Positions 1 to 7,980 of a DNA stretch of 57,197 bases are shown one piece after another. The stretch's first letter is position 1. Each line of letters opens with the position of its first letter. The position numbers were made by a program, and so were the translations under genes. This DNA is from Planosporangium mesophilum. GTDB lineage: Bacteria > Actinomycetota > Actinomycetes > Mycobacteriales > Micromonosporaceae. The DNA lies in contig NZ_BOON01000061.1 of assembly GCF_016863255.1 (NCBI RefSeq), positions 1 through 57,197 on the forward strand, given 5' to 3'. The notes under the pieces are model-generated. The model made no database searches. It worked only from the letters and a program-made list of their open reading frames with translations, and was not told where the DNA came from.

Positions 1-101
1 TCCAGGTACGCCTATTGGTCACGCTTAGTTGCAAGGAGGTTGCATCGGGGCCGATCACCTCAGGCTGCTCCCGGCCAACCCGCCGCGCCGACCCGAACGT
101 A

Positions 102-130
102 TTGACGGTCACCGATGACGTGACTACGGT
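102..130 (+). promoter_or_regulatory. Candidate sigma-70-type promoter of the GH44 gene
   Basis: TTGACG at 102-107 and TACGGT at 125-130 are separated by 17 bp, which fits a housekeeping actinobacterial promoter. The predicted start of transcription (about 137) falls on the CebR-like palindrome at 137-150, the arrangement expected for a repressed promoter. Bases 1-101 show nothing else I can name. The promoter is inferred from hexamer similarity only. Confidence 0.45.
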
Positions 131-136
131 CGACTG

Positions 137-150
137 TGGGAGCGCTCCCG
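137..150. promoter_or_regulatory. CebR-like operator (cello-oligosaccharide repressor box)
   Basis: The 14-mer TGGGAGCGCTCCCG differs by its last base from the palindromic CebR box TGGGAGCGCTCCCA described in Streptomyces, where the LacI-family repressor CebR is released by cellobiose or cellotriose. It lies 55 bp upstream of the GH44 start at 205 and just downstream of a candidate -10. No cebR gene is in the window, so the regulator would act in trans. Confidence 0.7.
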
Positions 151-204
151 AAGGGCTGTGAGACACCCCGCCAGGCACCGTCGCCCGTCAAGGAGGGCCC
201 CGTC

Positions 205-2151
205 ATGCCACTCCCACGAACCCGCCGGCTCGCCGCCCTCGGCGCCGGCCTGCTCGTCGGCGTCAGCACGATCACCACCGCCGGCGGCGTGGCCCGCGCC
301 GCCGACCTCTCCCTCGCCGTCGACCTGACCGCCGCGACCCACCCGATCAGCGCGTACGTGTACGGGATGAACTTCGCCGAGGAGGCGCTGGCCAAGGAGT
401 TACGCCTGCCGGTCCGCCGGTGGGGCGGCAACGCCACGACGCGCTACAACTACCTGCTGGACACGACGAACCGCGCCTCCGACTGGTTCTTCGAGAACAT
501 CCCCGGCAACACCCCGGATCCCACGAAGCTGCCGGACGGGTCCGAGTCCGACCAGTTCGTCGACCAGGACGTGCGCACCGGTACCGACTCGATCCTCACC
601 CTCCCGCTCATCGGCTGGGCGCCGAAGGCCCGCGAGAAGGCGTGCGGCTTCAGCGTGGCGACGTACGGGCCGCAGCAGAGCACCGATCAGTGGGCACCGG
701 ACTGCGGCAACGGGGTCCGGCCGGACGGCACCCAGATCACCGGCAACGACCCCCACGACACCAGCGTCGAGATCGGACCGGAGTACATCAAGGGCTGGCT
801 GGGCCACCTGGCCGGCCGGTACGGCGACGCCGCGCACGGCGGGGTGGCGTTCTACAACCTCGACAACGAGCCCGACATCTGGTTCTCCACGCACCGCGAC
901 GTCGCACCCGTCGGCGCCACGTACGACGAGATGCGCGACCGCACGTACGCGATCGCGGGCGCGGTGAAGGCCGCCGACCCGGCGGCGAAGACCCTCGGCC
1001 CGGTCGGCTGGGGCTGGTCGTCGCTGACGCTGTCCGGGTACGACCAGCAGACCTGCTCGAAGACCGGCTGCTGGAGCAACCCGCCGGACCGGGCCGCGCA
1101 CGGCGGCGTCGGGTTCGCCGAGTGGTACCTGGCCCAGATGAGGGCGTACGAGCAGGCGCACGGCGTCCGCATCCTCGACTACTTCGACAACCACTGGTAC
1201 CCGCAGGGCAGCGGGGTCACCAGCGGCGACCCGGGCGACGCCGCCACCCAGGCGCTGCGGCTGCGCCAGACCCGCACCCTGTGGGACCCGACGTACACCG
1301 ACGAGAGCTGGATCAACCAGCCGGTGAACCTGATCCCCCGGATGAGGCAGATGGTCGCCGCCAACTACCCCGGGACGAAGATCGCGATCACCGAGTACAA
1401 CTTCGGCGCGCTGGGCTCGCTCAACGGCGCCCTCACCCAGGCCGACGTGCTGGGCATCCTCGGTCGGGAGGGTGCCGACCTCGCCACCCTCTGGGCGCCG
1501 CCGTCGTCGGCCGACCCCGGCGCGTACGCGTTCCGGATGTACCTGAACTACGACGGCAACGGCGGCCGGTTCGGCGACGTCTCGGTCTCGTCGACCAGTA
1601 CCGACCAGGGCCGGCTCGCGGTCTACGGCGCCCGCCGCTCCAGCGACGGGGCGTTGACGCTGATGGTGGTCAACAAGACCGGTACCGATCTGACCGCACC
1701 GCTGACCGTCACCGGCGCGCTGCCGGGCCGGACCGGCCAGGTGTACCGGTACAGCGGCGCGGACCTGGCGTCGATCGTGCGTGCCCCGGACGTCACGTTC
1801 GACCAGAACGGCGCCCTGACCAGCACCTTCCCGGCCAACTCGATCAGCGAACTGGTGGTACCCGACGCCGTGGCACCTGGCGCGCCCGGTGCCGCGACGG
1901 CGGGCCGGCCGTCCCGTACCGGCGTCACGCTCTCCTGGTCGCCGGCGAGCGACAACGTCGGCATCGCCGGGTACGACGTGTGGCAGCGGTACGGAGACAC
2001 CGTCGTCAAGGTGGGTAGCACCACGTCGACCAGGTTCGCGGTGACCGGCCTGACACCGGGACGGCAGTACACGTTCTGGGTGCGGGGCCGTGACGCCGCC
2101 GGGAACGTCGGCCCGCCGTCGAGGCCGGTACGCGTCACGACCCCCCGCTGA
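205..2151 (+). CDS. Secreted GH44 endoglucanase/xyloglucanase with C-terminal FN3 domain
   Basis: 648-residue secreted glycoside hydrolase of family 44, whose members cleave beta-1,4-glucan backbones of cellulose and xyloglucan. The start at 205 follows AAGGAGGG with good spacing and opens a signal peptide (about residues 1-33, ending ARA). The GH44 TIM barrel shows a VRRWGGNATTRYNY segment near the N-terminus, the acid/base Glu222 in NLDNEPD and the nucleophile Glu397 in ITEYNFG. A beta-sandwich follows, then an FN3 module from about residue 558 to the end. Unlike many actinobacterial cellulases it has no carbohydrate-binding module after the FN3, so it stops at a linker-type domain. It is probably induced by cello-oligosaccharides through the CebR-like box. 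Family assignment is firm; exact substrate is inferred. Confidence 0.9.
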   Translation: MPLPRTRRLAALGAGLLVGVSTITTAGGVARAADLSLAVDLTAATHPISAYVYGMNFAEEALAKELRLPVRRWGGNATTRYNYLLDTTNRASDWFFENIPGNTPDPTKLPDGSESDQFVDQDVRTGTDSILTLPLIGWAPKAREKACGFSVATYGPQQSTDQWAPDCGNGVRPDGTQITGNDPHDTSVEIGPEYIKGWLGHLAGRYGDAAHGGVAFYNLDNEPDIWFSTHRDVAPVGATYDEMRDRTYAIAGAVKAADPAAKTLGPVGWGWSSLTLSGYDQQTCSKTGCWSNPPDRAAHGGVGFAEWYLAQMRAYEQAHGVRILDYFDNHWYPQGSGVTSGDPGDAATQALRLRQTRTLWDPTYTDESWINQPVNLIPRMRQMVAANYPGTKIAITEYNFGALGSLNGALTQADVLGILGREGADLATLWAPPSSADPGAYAFRMYLNYDGNGGRFGDVSVSSTSTDQGRLAVYGARRSSDGALTLMVVNKTGTDLTAPLTVTGALPGRTGQVYRYSGADLASIVRAPDVTFDQNGALTSTFPANSISELVVPDAVAPGAPGAATAGRPSRTGVTLSWSPASDNVGIAGYDVWQRYGDTVVKVGSTTSTRFAVTGLTPGRQYTFWVRGRDAAGNVGPPSRPVRVTTPR

Positions 2152-2163
2152 CGCCGGCCTTCC

Positions 2164-2196
2164 CCCTGTCCCCTCTCCCCGCGAGAGGGGACAGGG
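2164..2196. terminator. Terminator-like 14-bp hairpin after the GH44 gene
   Basis: A perfect 14-bp inverted repeat (2164-2177 with 2183-2196) closes a 5-nt loop just 13 bp after the GH44 stop. There is only a weak T-rich tail, as is common for actinobacterial terminators. It separates the GH44 and GH3 genes into different transcripts. Confidence 0.65.
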
Positions 2197-2294
2197 TTCG
2201 AAAGATTTCCACACTTCACTCTCATCGACGGGTACTTTTTTCCGGGCGCGACGTAGATAATGGCCGGTGGTTGGCGTCGCATCCGGGAGGTCCC

Positions 2295-4130
2295 ATGTCG
2301 TGGCATCCACGTAGTGCCCGCACCGTCTCCGCGCTGATCGCCGCGGCCGTCACGGTGGCCCTCGGCGCCGTCGGCCCCGGTTCGGCCTCTGCCGCCGACC
2401 GCGCCCCGCTGCCCGGCTGCCATCGGCCCTCGGACCTGCGTGCCTGCGCCTGGGCGCTGGCCACGCTGGCGCGGATGAACCTCGAGGAGAAGGTCGGCCA
2501 GCTCTTCGTCACGTACGCGTACGGCTCCACCGTGGACACCACCGACGCGGCGGACGTCGCGGCCAACCGCTCGGCGTACGGCGTCGACAACGCAGCAGCG
2601 CTCGTCGACAAGTACAAGCTGGGCGGCATCATCTACTTCGCCTGGTCGCACAACGTCAACAACCCGGGCCAGATCGCGGCGCTGTCCAACGGCGTCCAGC
2701 GCACCGCGGCGAAGGCCCGCGTACCGGTACCGATGCTGGTCGGCACCGACCAGGAGCAGGGCATCGTCGTCCGGATCGGCTCGCCGGCCACCCAGTTCCC
2801 GGGCAACATGGCGCTCGGCGCCGACCGCCGCACCGCCGACACCCGGACCGCCGCGTCCATCACCGGCCAGGAACTGCGCGCGATGGGAATCAACCAGGAC
2901 TACGCGCCGGTGGCCGACGTCAACGTCAACCCGGCCAACCCGGTCATCGGGGTCCGGTCGTTCAGCTCCGACCCCACCCTCGCCGCCACGCTGACCAAGG
3001 AGGCGGTGACCGGGTACCAGGGCGCCGGGATCATCGCCACCGCGAAGCACTTCCCCGGCCACGGTGACACCAATGTGGACAGCCACACCGGGATACCGGT
3101 GATCGGGCACACCCGGCAGCAGTGGGAGCAGCTCGACCGGCCGCCGTTCGCCGCGGCGATCGCGGCGAAGATCGACTCGATCATGACCGCGCACATCGTG
3201 GTGCCGTCGCTGGACCCGTCCGGCGACCCGGCGACGCTCTCGCAGCCGATCGTCACCGGCATCCTGCGCAAGGAACTCAAGTACGACGGCGTCGTGGTCA
3301 CCGACTCGCTGGGGATGGCGGGGGTACGGCAGAAGTACGGCGACGACCGGGTGCCGGTCCTGGCGCTGAAGGCCGGCGTGGACCAGTTGCTCATGCCGCC
3401 CGACCTCGACCTGGCGTACCGGTCGGTGCTGACCGCGGTGCGCGGTGGTGAGCTCACCGAGCGCCGCGTCAACGAGTCGGTCCTGCGCATCCTGGTCCTG
3501 AAGTACCAGCGCGGCCTCGTGGCGAACCCGTACGTCGACGAGTCCACGGTGTCGACCACCGTCGGCACCGCCGATCACGTGGCCGTCTCCCAGGCTGTCA
3601 CCGACCGGACCACCACCCTGGTCCGCAACGACCGGTCCACGCTGCCCGTGGCGGCCCGGCCGGGCCTTGCCACCCTGGTCACCGGCTGGGGCGTGGCCAC
3701 GACCTCCACCCTCGCCGCCACCCTCGGCCGCCGCGGCCTGGCCACCGACGCTCTGACCACCGGGATCAGCCCGACGCAGGCCCAGATCGACGCCGCCGTC
3801 GCGGCCGCCGGCAGCCACGAACTGACCGTGGTCACCACCAACGGGCTGCGGTCCAACCCGCAGCAGCGGCGGCTGGTCGAGGCGCTGCAGGCCACCGGTA
3901 CGAAGCTCGTCGTGGTGGCCGTGGCCGAGCCGTACGACATCGCGTACGTCCCATCCGTACCCACCTACCTGGCCACCTACAGCTACACCGCGGTCGGACT
4001 GGAGTCGTTGACCCGCGTGCTGCTCGGCGAGGTCTCCCCGACCGGCCGCCTGCCGATCACGATTCCCGCCGCGGAGTCGCCCTCCACCGTCCTCTACCCG
4101 TTCGGGCACGGGCTGAGCTACCCCGGCTGA
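2295..4130 (+). CDS. Secreted GH3 beta-N-acetylhexosaminidase (NagZ-type)
   Basis: 611-residue family 3 glycoside hydrolase, expected to release N-acetylglucosamine from chito-oligomers or peptidoglycan fragments outside the cell. The ATG at 2295 follows GGGAGG and begins a Sec signal peptide ending in an ASA-type site near residue 34. The NagZ motif KHFPGHGD (residues 251-258), which carries the His/Asp acid-base dyad, is intact, and the nucleophile is Asp337 in VTDSLGM. A C-terminal GH3-C-like domain follows, longer than in cytosolic Proteobacterial NagZ but usual for Gram-positive secreted forms. It stands alone between two terminator-like regions. The stop codon lies inside a duplicated 15-bp unit (see 4125-4154). 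Confidence 0.88.
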   Translation: MSWHPRSARTVSALIAAAVTVALGAVGPGSASAADRAPLPGCHRPSDLRACAWALATLARMNLEEKVGQLFVTYAYGSTVDTTDAADVAANRSAYGVDNAAALVDKYKLGGIIYFAWSHNVNNPGQIAALSNGVQRTAAKARVPVPMLVGTDQEQGIVVRIGSPATQFPGNMALGADRRTADTRTAASITGQELRAMGINQDYAPVADVNVNPANPVIGVRSFSSDPTLAATLTKEAVTGYQGAGIIATAKHFPGHGDTNVDSHTGIPVIGHTRQQWEQLDRPPFAAAIAAKIDSIMTAHIVVPSLDPSGDPATLSQPIVTGILRKELKYDGVVVTDSLGMAGVRQKYGDDRVPVLALKAGVDQLLMPPDLDLAYRSVLTAVRGGELTERRVNESVLRILVLKYQRGLVANPYVDESTVSTTVGTADHVAVSQAVTDRTTTLVRNDRSTLPVAARPGLATLVTGWGVATTSTLAATLGRRGLATDALTTGISPTQAQIDAAVAAAGSHELTVVTTNGLRSNPQQRRLVEALQATGTKLVVVAVAEPYDIAYVPSVPTYLATYSYTAVGLESLTRVLLGEVSPTGRLPITIPAAESPSTVLYPFGHGLSYPG

Positions 4131-4154
4131 CGGATCACCGGCTGACGGATCACC
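4125..4154. repeat. 15-bp tandem duplication covering the nagZ stop codon
   Basis: Two perfect copies of GGCTGACGGATCACC (4125-4139, 4140-4154) include the TGA of the GH3 gene and reach the stop codon of the convergent pyruvyl transferase gene (4150-4152). It looks like a slippage duplication at the join of two convergent genes. Confidence 0.85.
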
Positions 4155-5493
4155 GGCCCAGTTGGTGCACCATCGGGTAGAGCGAGAGGGCTGGAGCCGC
4201 CGGGTGGCTGTCCAGGACGGCCACCTCGTCCACCGGGCGGTTGTCGACCGGGTGATTGTCGACCGGGCGGTTGTCGACCGGGCGGTTCTCGACCGGGCGG
4301 TTGTCGACCGGGCGGTTGTCGACCGGGCGGTTGTCGACCGGGCGCGGATCGTCCGGGCCGAGCGGCGGCGGCTTGATCCGGTCGAGGTGCGCGCCGAGGC
4401 GCTCACCGGTCACGGTGGCGCGCTCGCGCAGCGCGGCCAGGCGTACCGCCATGTCCCCCGCGCGTAGCGGGCGCTCGTCCCACAACCGGTCCACCGCGGC
4501 CATCAGCGGGCCGCACGCCTCCCGTACCACGCCGCGAAGCGCGGGCGCGCCGATCTGCTGGGCGAAGTCGAAGACCTTGCCGGCGTAGGGCAGCGGGAGC
4601 ACCGGGACGCCGGTCATCGCGGCGAAGATCAGGAAGTGCAGCCGCATGCCCACGGCCAGGTCGATGTGGCGCATCAGGCCCAGGATCTCGCTGGGCCGGT
4701 AGGTGCCGTGCAGCACCCGGCACTGGTCCACCGCGGTCATGTACGACAGCACGGCGTGCGCGTGGCCGATGTCCTGGCGCTCCATCGGCACGAACACCAC
4801 GTTCGCGTCCAGCCGGTGCACCATGAAGTCACCGAGATGGGCCAGGAGCTGGTGGTACGCGTCGACGTCGAGGGTCTGGGCGGCCCGCCCCGGCTCCCGT
4901 ACGCTCATCCCGACCAGTCGCCGGCCGTTGCGCACCACCCATTCGCCGCGCTCCGGGTCACCCGGAAACTCCTCCGGCTCCAGCAGCAGCGCCGGATCGG
5001 CGGTCACCGTCACCGGGCAGCCCAGGCCGGCCTCCTCCAGGGTGAGCTTCGACTCCTCGTCGCGCACCGTGATCTCCAGGCAGCGCTGCAGGACGCTCCG
5101 GGCCATCCCGCAGTCGAGATCCTCGGTCAGCGGGCCGGCGCCCAGCGCGTACACGAAGACCGGCACCCCGAACTCCTGGGCCGCGGCGACCACACGCAGG
5201 TACCGGCGGGCCTCGGTGTCGTACAGGATCCCGCCGCCGCCGAGGACCAGCAGGTCGAGCCGGCGCAGGACCTGGGCCATCCGCTCGCGGATGACCCCCT
5301 GCCAGCCGATGGCTTCGACGTCGGGGAATGCCCAGCGGGTGTGCTCGGGCTCCCGGGAGAACACCACGACCCGCGCGTCGGGGCGGCGGCGCCGCAGGTC
5401 GCCCAGCACGCTCGTGAGGATCGCCTCGTCGCCGAGGTTCCGCCCGCCGTACGAGCCGAATACCCCGACGGTGAGGACAGGTTCGTTTGCCAT
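4150..5493 (-). CDS. Polysaccharide pyruvyl transferase family protein with repetitive C-terminus
   Basis: 447-residue member of the polysaccharide pyruvyl transferase family (CsaB/WcaK type), which puts pyruvate ketals on cell-surface glycans. The ATG at 5493 follows AAGGGG and directly precedes the conserved opening GVFGSYGGRNLGDEAIL; an upstream open extension is not convincing. Other family blocks include LGGGGILYD and GMRLHFLIFAAMTGVP. No signal peptide is seen, so it should act in the cytoplasm. After about residue 385 the protein runs into a low-complexity tail of seven NRPVD-type pentapeptides, encoded by the 15-bp repeats at 4235-4339, then a short unique end. The function of the tail is unknown. 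The upstream beta-helix gene is co-oriented but 350 bp away. Confidence 0.8.
   Translation of the reverse strand: MANEPVLTVGVFGSYGGRNLGDEAILTSVLGDLRRRRPDARVVVFSREPEHTRWAFPDVEAIGWQGVIRERMAQVLRRLDLLVLGGGGILYDTEARRYLRVVAAAQEFGVPVFVYALGAGPLTEDLDCGMARSVLQRCLEITVRDEESKLTLEEAGLGCPVTVTADPALLLEPEEFPGDPERGEWVVRNGRRLVGMSVREPGRAAQTLDVDAYHQLLAHLGDFMVHRLDANVVFVPMERQDIGHAHAVLSYMTAVDQCRVLHGTYRPSEILGLMRHIDLAVGMRLHFLIFAAMTGVPVLPLPYAGKVFDFAQQIGAPALRGVVREACGPLMAAVDRLWDERPLRAGDMAVRLAALRERATVTGERLGAHLDRIKPPPLGPDDPRPVDNRPVDNRPVDNRPVENRPVDNRPVDNHPVDNRPVDEVAVLDSHPAAPALSLYPMVHQLGR
4235..4339. repeat. Seven 15-bp tandem repeats inside the pyruvyl transferase gene
   Basis: Seven direct 15-bp units (consensus GGGCGGTTGTCGACC, two units with substitutions) keep the reading frame and encode NRPVD/NRPVE/NHPVD pentapeptides on the minus strand. 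Unit length is a multiple of three, so copy-number change would alter tail length without breaking the gene. Confidence 0.95.
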
Positions 5494-5844
5494 CACCGGA
5501 CCCCTTGGCGTCAACCCCGCGACCGATTCCCACCCGCAGCCCCGTCGCGACCGCCACCGATCCGACCATGACCGGCGTCGCCTACGGTGTCCGGCGCGGT
5601 CGCCCGGGTCCGGCGTACGACCCTGCAGTGGAGGGCGGCCACCGCTGTAGCAGCGCGAAGGGAACGGCCGAGAACGGCAGATGCAAAGACCTTGTTCGAG
5701 GGTCGGCATCACCCGCCTCACACTCGCCGTGGCCGAACGAACGGCCTCGTGGTGGACCCCGGCGCGGACTACCCCCGCCCGGAGGGCGGAAACGCACCCG
5801 CCGCAACTCGTGCGGATTCAGTACGTACCGGTCGGCGCCGCCGG
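5494..5844. other. 351-bp intergenic region, no gene seen
   Basis: Lies between two minus-strand genes and must hold the leader of the pyruvyl transferase. Apart from a short GC-rich inverted repeat near 5778-5792 I see no promoter hexamers, RNA or conserved frame that I can support. Confidence 0.4.
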
Positions 5845-7905
5845 TCACGGACGGTCGTCGAGCCCGTGGTTGTGGCTCCAGCAGCCACCGACGGGGCTGT
5901 TGTCGAAGCGCGCGGCCTCGACCGCGTTGCCCTCGAAGTTGTTGTCCTCGATCCACCCGTACCCGCACCTGCCCCGTTCGGTGATCCAGAAGCCGTGCGT
6001 CTGGGTCTTCGGGTGCTGGCTGTCCCAGACCCGGTTGCCGCGTACGGTCATCCGCTCCGCGACCTCGGCCAGGGTGACACCGGCGCGGGTGGCGGGCGAG
6101 TGCGCGAGCCGGTACGGCGCGCCCTGGGGCGGCGGGTCGGCGGTCCACGCGGTCGTCTGGCCGGGGCTGCGGGGCGCCAGACGCAGTTCGGTCGCGGTGT
6201 TGCCGATCACGATCACGCGCTCGGTGCCCACCGCCAGCCACTTGCCGAGGTGGCCGTCCGGCAGCCAGTCGGCGCTCGGGTCGCACAGTGACGCGGGTCC
6301 GTAGCTGACGTTCTCCGCCTCCCTGCAGACGCCGGGTTCGCAGCGCCTGCCGTTGTTGCGGATCCGGTTGTCGACCAGGGCACCATCGGTGAGCGCCGCG
6401 TCCACCCGGATGCCGTCCAGCGCGTTGGCCCAGATCTCGTTGCCGTTCAGGGCGATGTCTCCGGCCGGCTCGCCGTTACCGCCGCCGATGTTGTGCTGCC
6501 AGTACCCGTACCGGCCGTTGCCGCTGATCCGGTTCGCGGTGAAGGTGTACGGGCCTGGGGTGTTACCGATCCCGAGGCCGTCGCGGACGTTGCGGTCGAT
6601 GACGCAGTTGGTCACGATGCCGCCGCGCCCCGCAATGGTCGACGTGCCGAGCGCCGAGACGTCGTACCCGGCCTCGTGGTTGCGGATCATCGTGCAGGCC
6701 GACACGATCAGCCCCTCCGCGCCCCAGTCGGAGATGCCGAACCGGTTGCCCTCGGCGTGGCAGCCGATGATCCGGATGCCAAGGGGCGGCGGCCACAGGT
6801 GCTGCTGCATCTCGACGAAGATCCCGTTGGCGCCGTTGTCGACGGCGGTGCAGTCGGCGATCGTGAGGCGTTCGACCGCGCCCCAGCCGCCGATCCCGAT
6901 GCCGATGCCGGCGCCGCCCATCTCCACGCCGCTGCCGAGCCGGCCGCAGCGCTCGGCCACCACGCTCTCGATCATCGTGTCCTGCAGGTGGTCGCAGCCG
7001 AGGCCACTGGCGCCGGTGTCGTGGATGTACAGGTCGCGGAACCGGGCCCGCAGCATGTACTGCATGCCGAGCCCCTTGGCGAGCACGTTGTACTTCGACA
7101 GCGCCACCCCGGAGCCATCGATCTCGAAGCGCGCGAACGTGCAGTCGGCCAGGTGGTTGTCCCGACTGGCGCCGTGCTGCACCGCGGTGAAGAAGGCCAG
7201 CGGCGTCGGGTCGGCGTGGTTGCCGGGGTTGGCCAGCAGGAACCGGGTCACGCCCGGGCCGGCGCCGACCAGCGACACCCCGCTGCGCCACCGGGTGCCC
7301 TCGTCGCGGATCGAGTACCGGCCGGGCGGGCAGTAGATGATGCGCCCCTGGCCGTCGGCTTCGTACGCGTCGCCGACCGCGTCGACCAGCGCGGCCAGCG
7401 CCGGCTGGTCGTTGGTGATCCCGTCGCCGGCCAGGCCGTGCTCGCGAGCGTTGTAGATCAGCGGGTCCGCCGGCCGCGGCAGGACCTGGACGCCGCTGCC
7501 GCGCCCGTCCCCGCCGCTCGGCTGGGTACGACCGGATGCCGTCACCTCCCCGCGCCGGCCGTCCCCGTTCCCGTGCGACGCGGCGGCCAGGCTGACGGTC
7601 CGCTCGGTCGCCGGCAGCTCCATGGAGTACGTGCGGCTGGGGGCGTCGGACCACCGCTCGGTCACCCGGTACGTCCAGCCCGCCGGCGTGACCCCCTTGG
7701 CGTCCGTGGCGAGCAGTTCGAGGCTGAACCGGCCGGACTCGTCGAGCCGGGCCTCCGCCCGGCCGAGCACGATGAGGCCCTGCTCGGCGCTGCTGAGTTG
7801 GGCGGGCTCCGGCTCGACGAGTACGCTGCCGCGACACGGTCGGCCGTCCGGGTGCAGGTACTGCCCGGTCACCACGACCGTCTGCAGACCCTCCGGAAGA
7901 CTCAT
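5845..7905 (-). CDS. Right-handed parallel beta-helix protein (pectate-lyase-3-like)
   Basis: 686-residue protein. Residues 1-110 look like a beta-sandwich (a VVVTGQYLHPDGRPCRG opening as in carboxypeptidase-regulatory-like or adaptor domains). After a Gly/Ser linker, about residue 150 starts a pectate-lyase-3-type segment with NAREHGLAGDGITNDQPAL and CPPGRYSI, typical of beta-helix enzymes and phage/glycan depolymerase spikes. Repeated N-G-x-x-G and R-D-N turns (for example NNGANGIFVEM, RNHEAGYDVS, NRISGNGRYGYW) indicate a long solenoid. No signal peptide or membrane segment is visible, unlike secreted pectinases. It could be a cytosolic epimerase/lyase-like protein, or one exported by a non-Sec route. 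The substrate is unknown; the neighbouring pyruvyl transferase hints at surface polysaccharide. Confidence 0.7.
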   Translation of the reverse strand: MSLPEGLQTVVVTGQYLHPDGRPCRGSVLVEPEPAQLSSAEQGLIVLGRAEARLDESGRFSLELLATDAKGVTPAGWTYRVTERWSDAPSRTYSMELPATERTVSLAAASHGNGDGRRGEVTASGRTQPSGGDGRGSGVQVLPRPADPLIYNAREHGLAGDGITNDQPALAALVDAVGDAYEADGQGRIIYCPPGRYSIRDEGTRWRSGVSLVGAGPGVTRFLLANPGNHADPTPLAFFTAVQHGASRDNHLADCTFARFEIDGSGVALSKYNVLAKGLGMQYMLRARFRDLYIHDTGASGLGCDHLQDTMIESVVAERCGRLGSGVEMGGAGIGIGIGGWGAVERLTIADCTAVDNGANGIFVEMQQHLWPPPLGIRIIGCHAEGNRFGISDWGAEGLIVSACTMIRNHEAGYDVSALGTSTIAGRGGIVTNCVIDRNVRDGLGIGNTPGPYTFTANRISGNGRYGYWQHNIGGGNGEPAGDIALNGNEIWANALDGIRVDAALTDGALVDNRIRNNGRRCEPGVCREAENVSYGPASLCDPSADWLPDGHLGKWLAVGTERVIVIGNTATELRLAPRSPGQTTAWTADPPPQGAPYRLAHSPATRAGVTLAEVAERMTVRGNRVWDSQHPKTQTHGFWITERGRCGYGWIEDNNFEGNAVEAARFDNSPVGGCWSHNHGLDDRP

Positions 7906-7980
7906 GTCCGGTTTGCGATTCCCCCGTTGCCGCCGATCAAACGCGGATCACCGATACTTGCTCCGCGCTTACTCCGCTGC

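Noticed and set aside
4235-4339. Possible CRISPR-like array
   Set aside because: Units are contiguous with no spacers, in-frame and 15 bp long; it is a coding minisatellite.
1623-4406. A very long minus-strand open frame opposite the GH44 and GH3 genes
   Set aside because: Low-complexity Arg/Gly/Thr-rich translation, no domain, and it runs across two clear plus-strand genes and their terminator. High GC makes long antisense frames common here.
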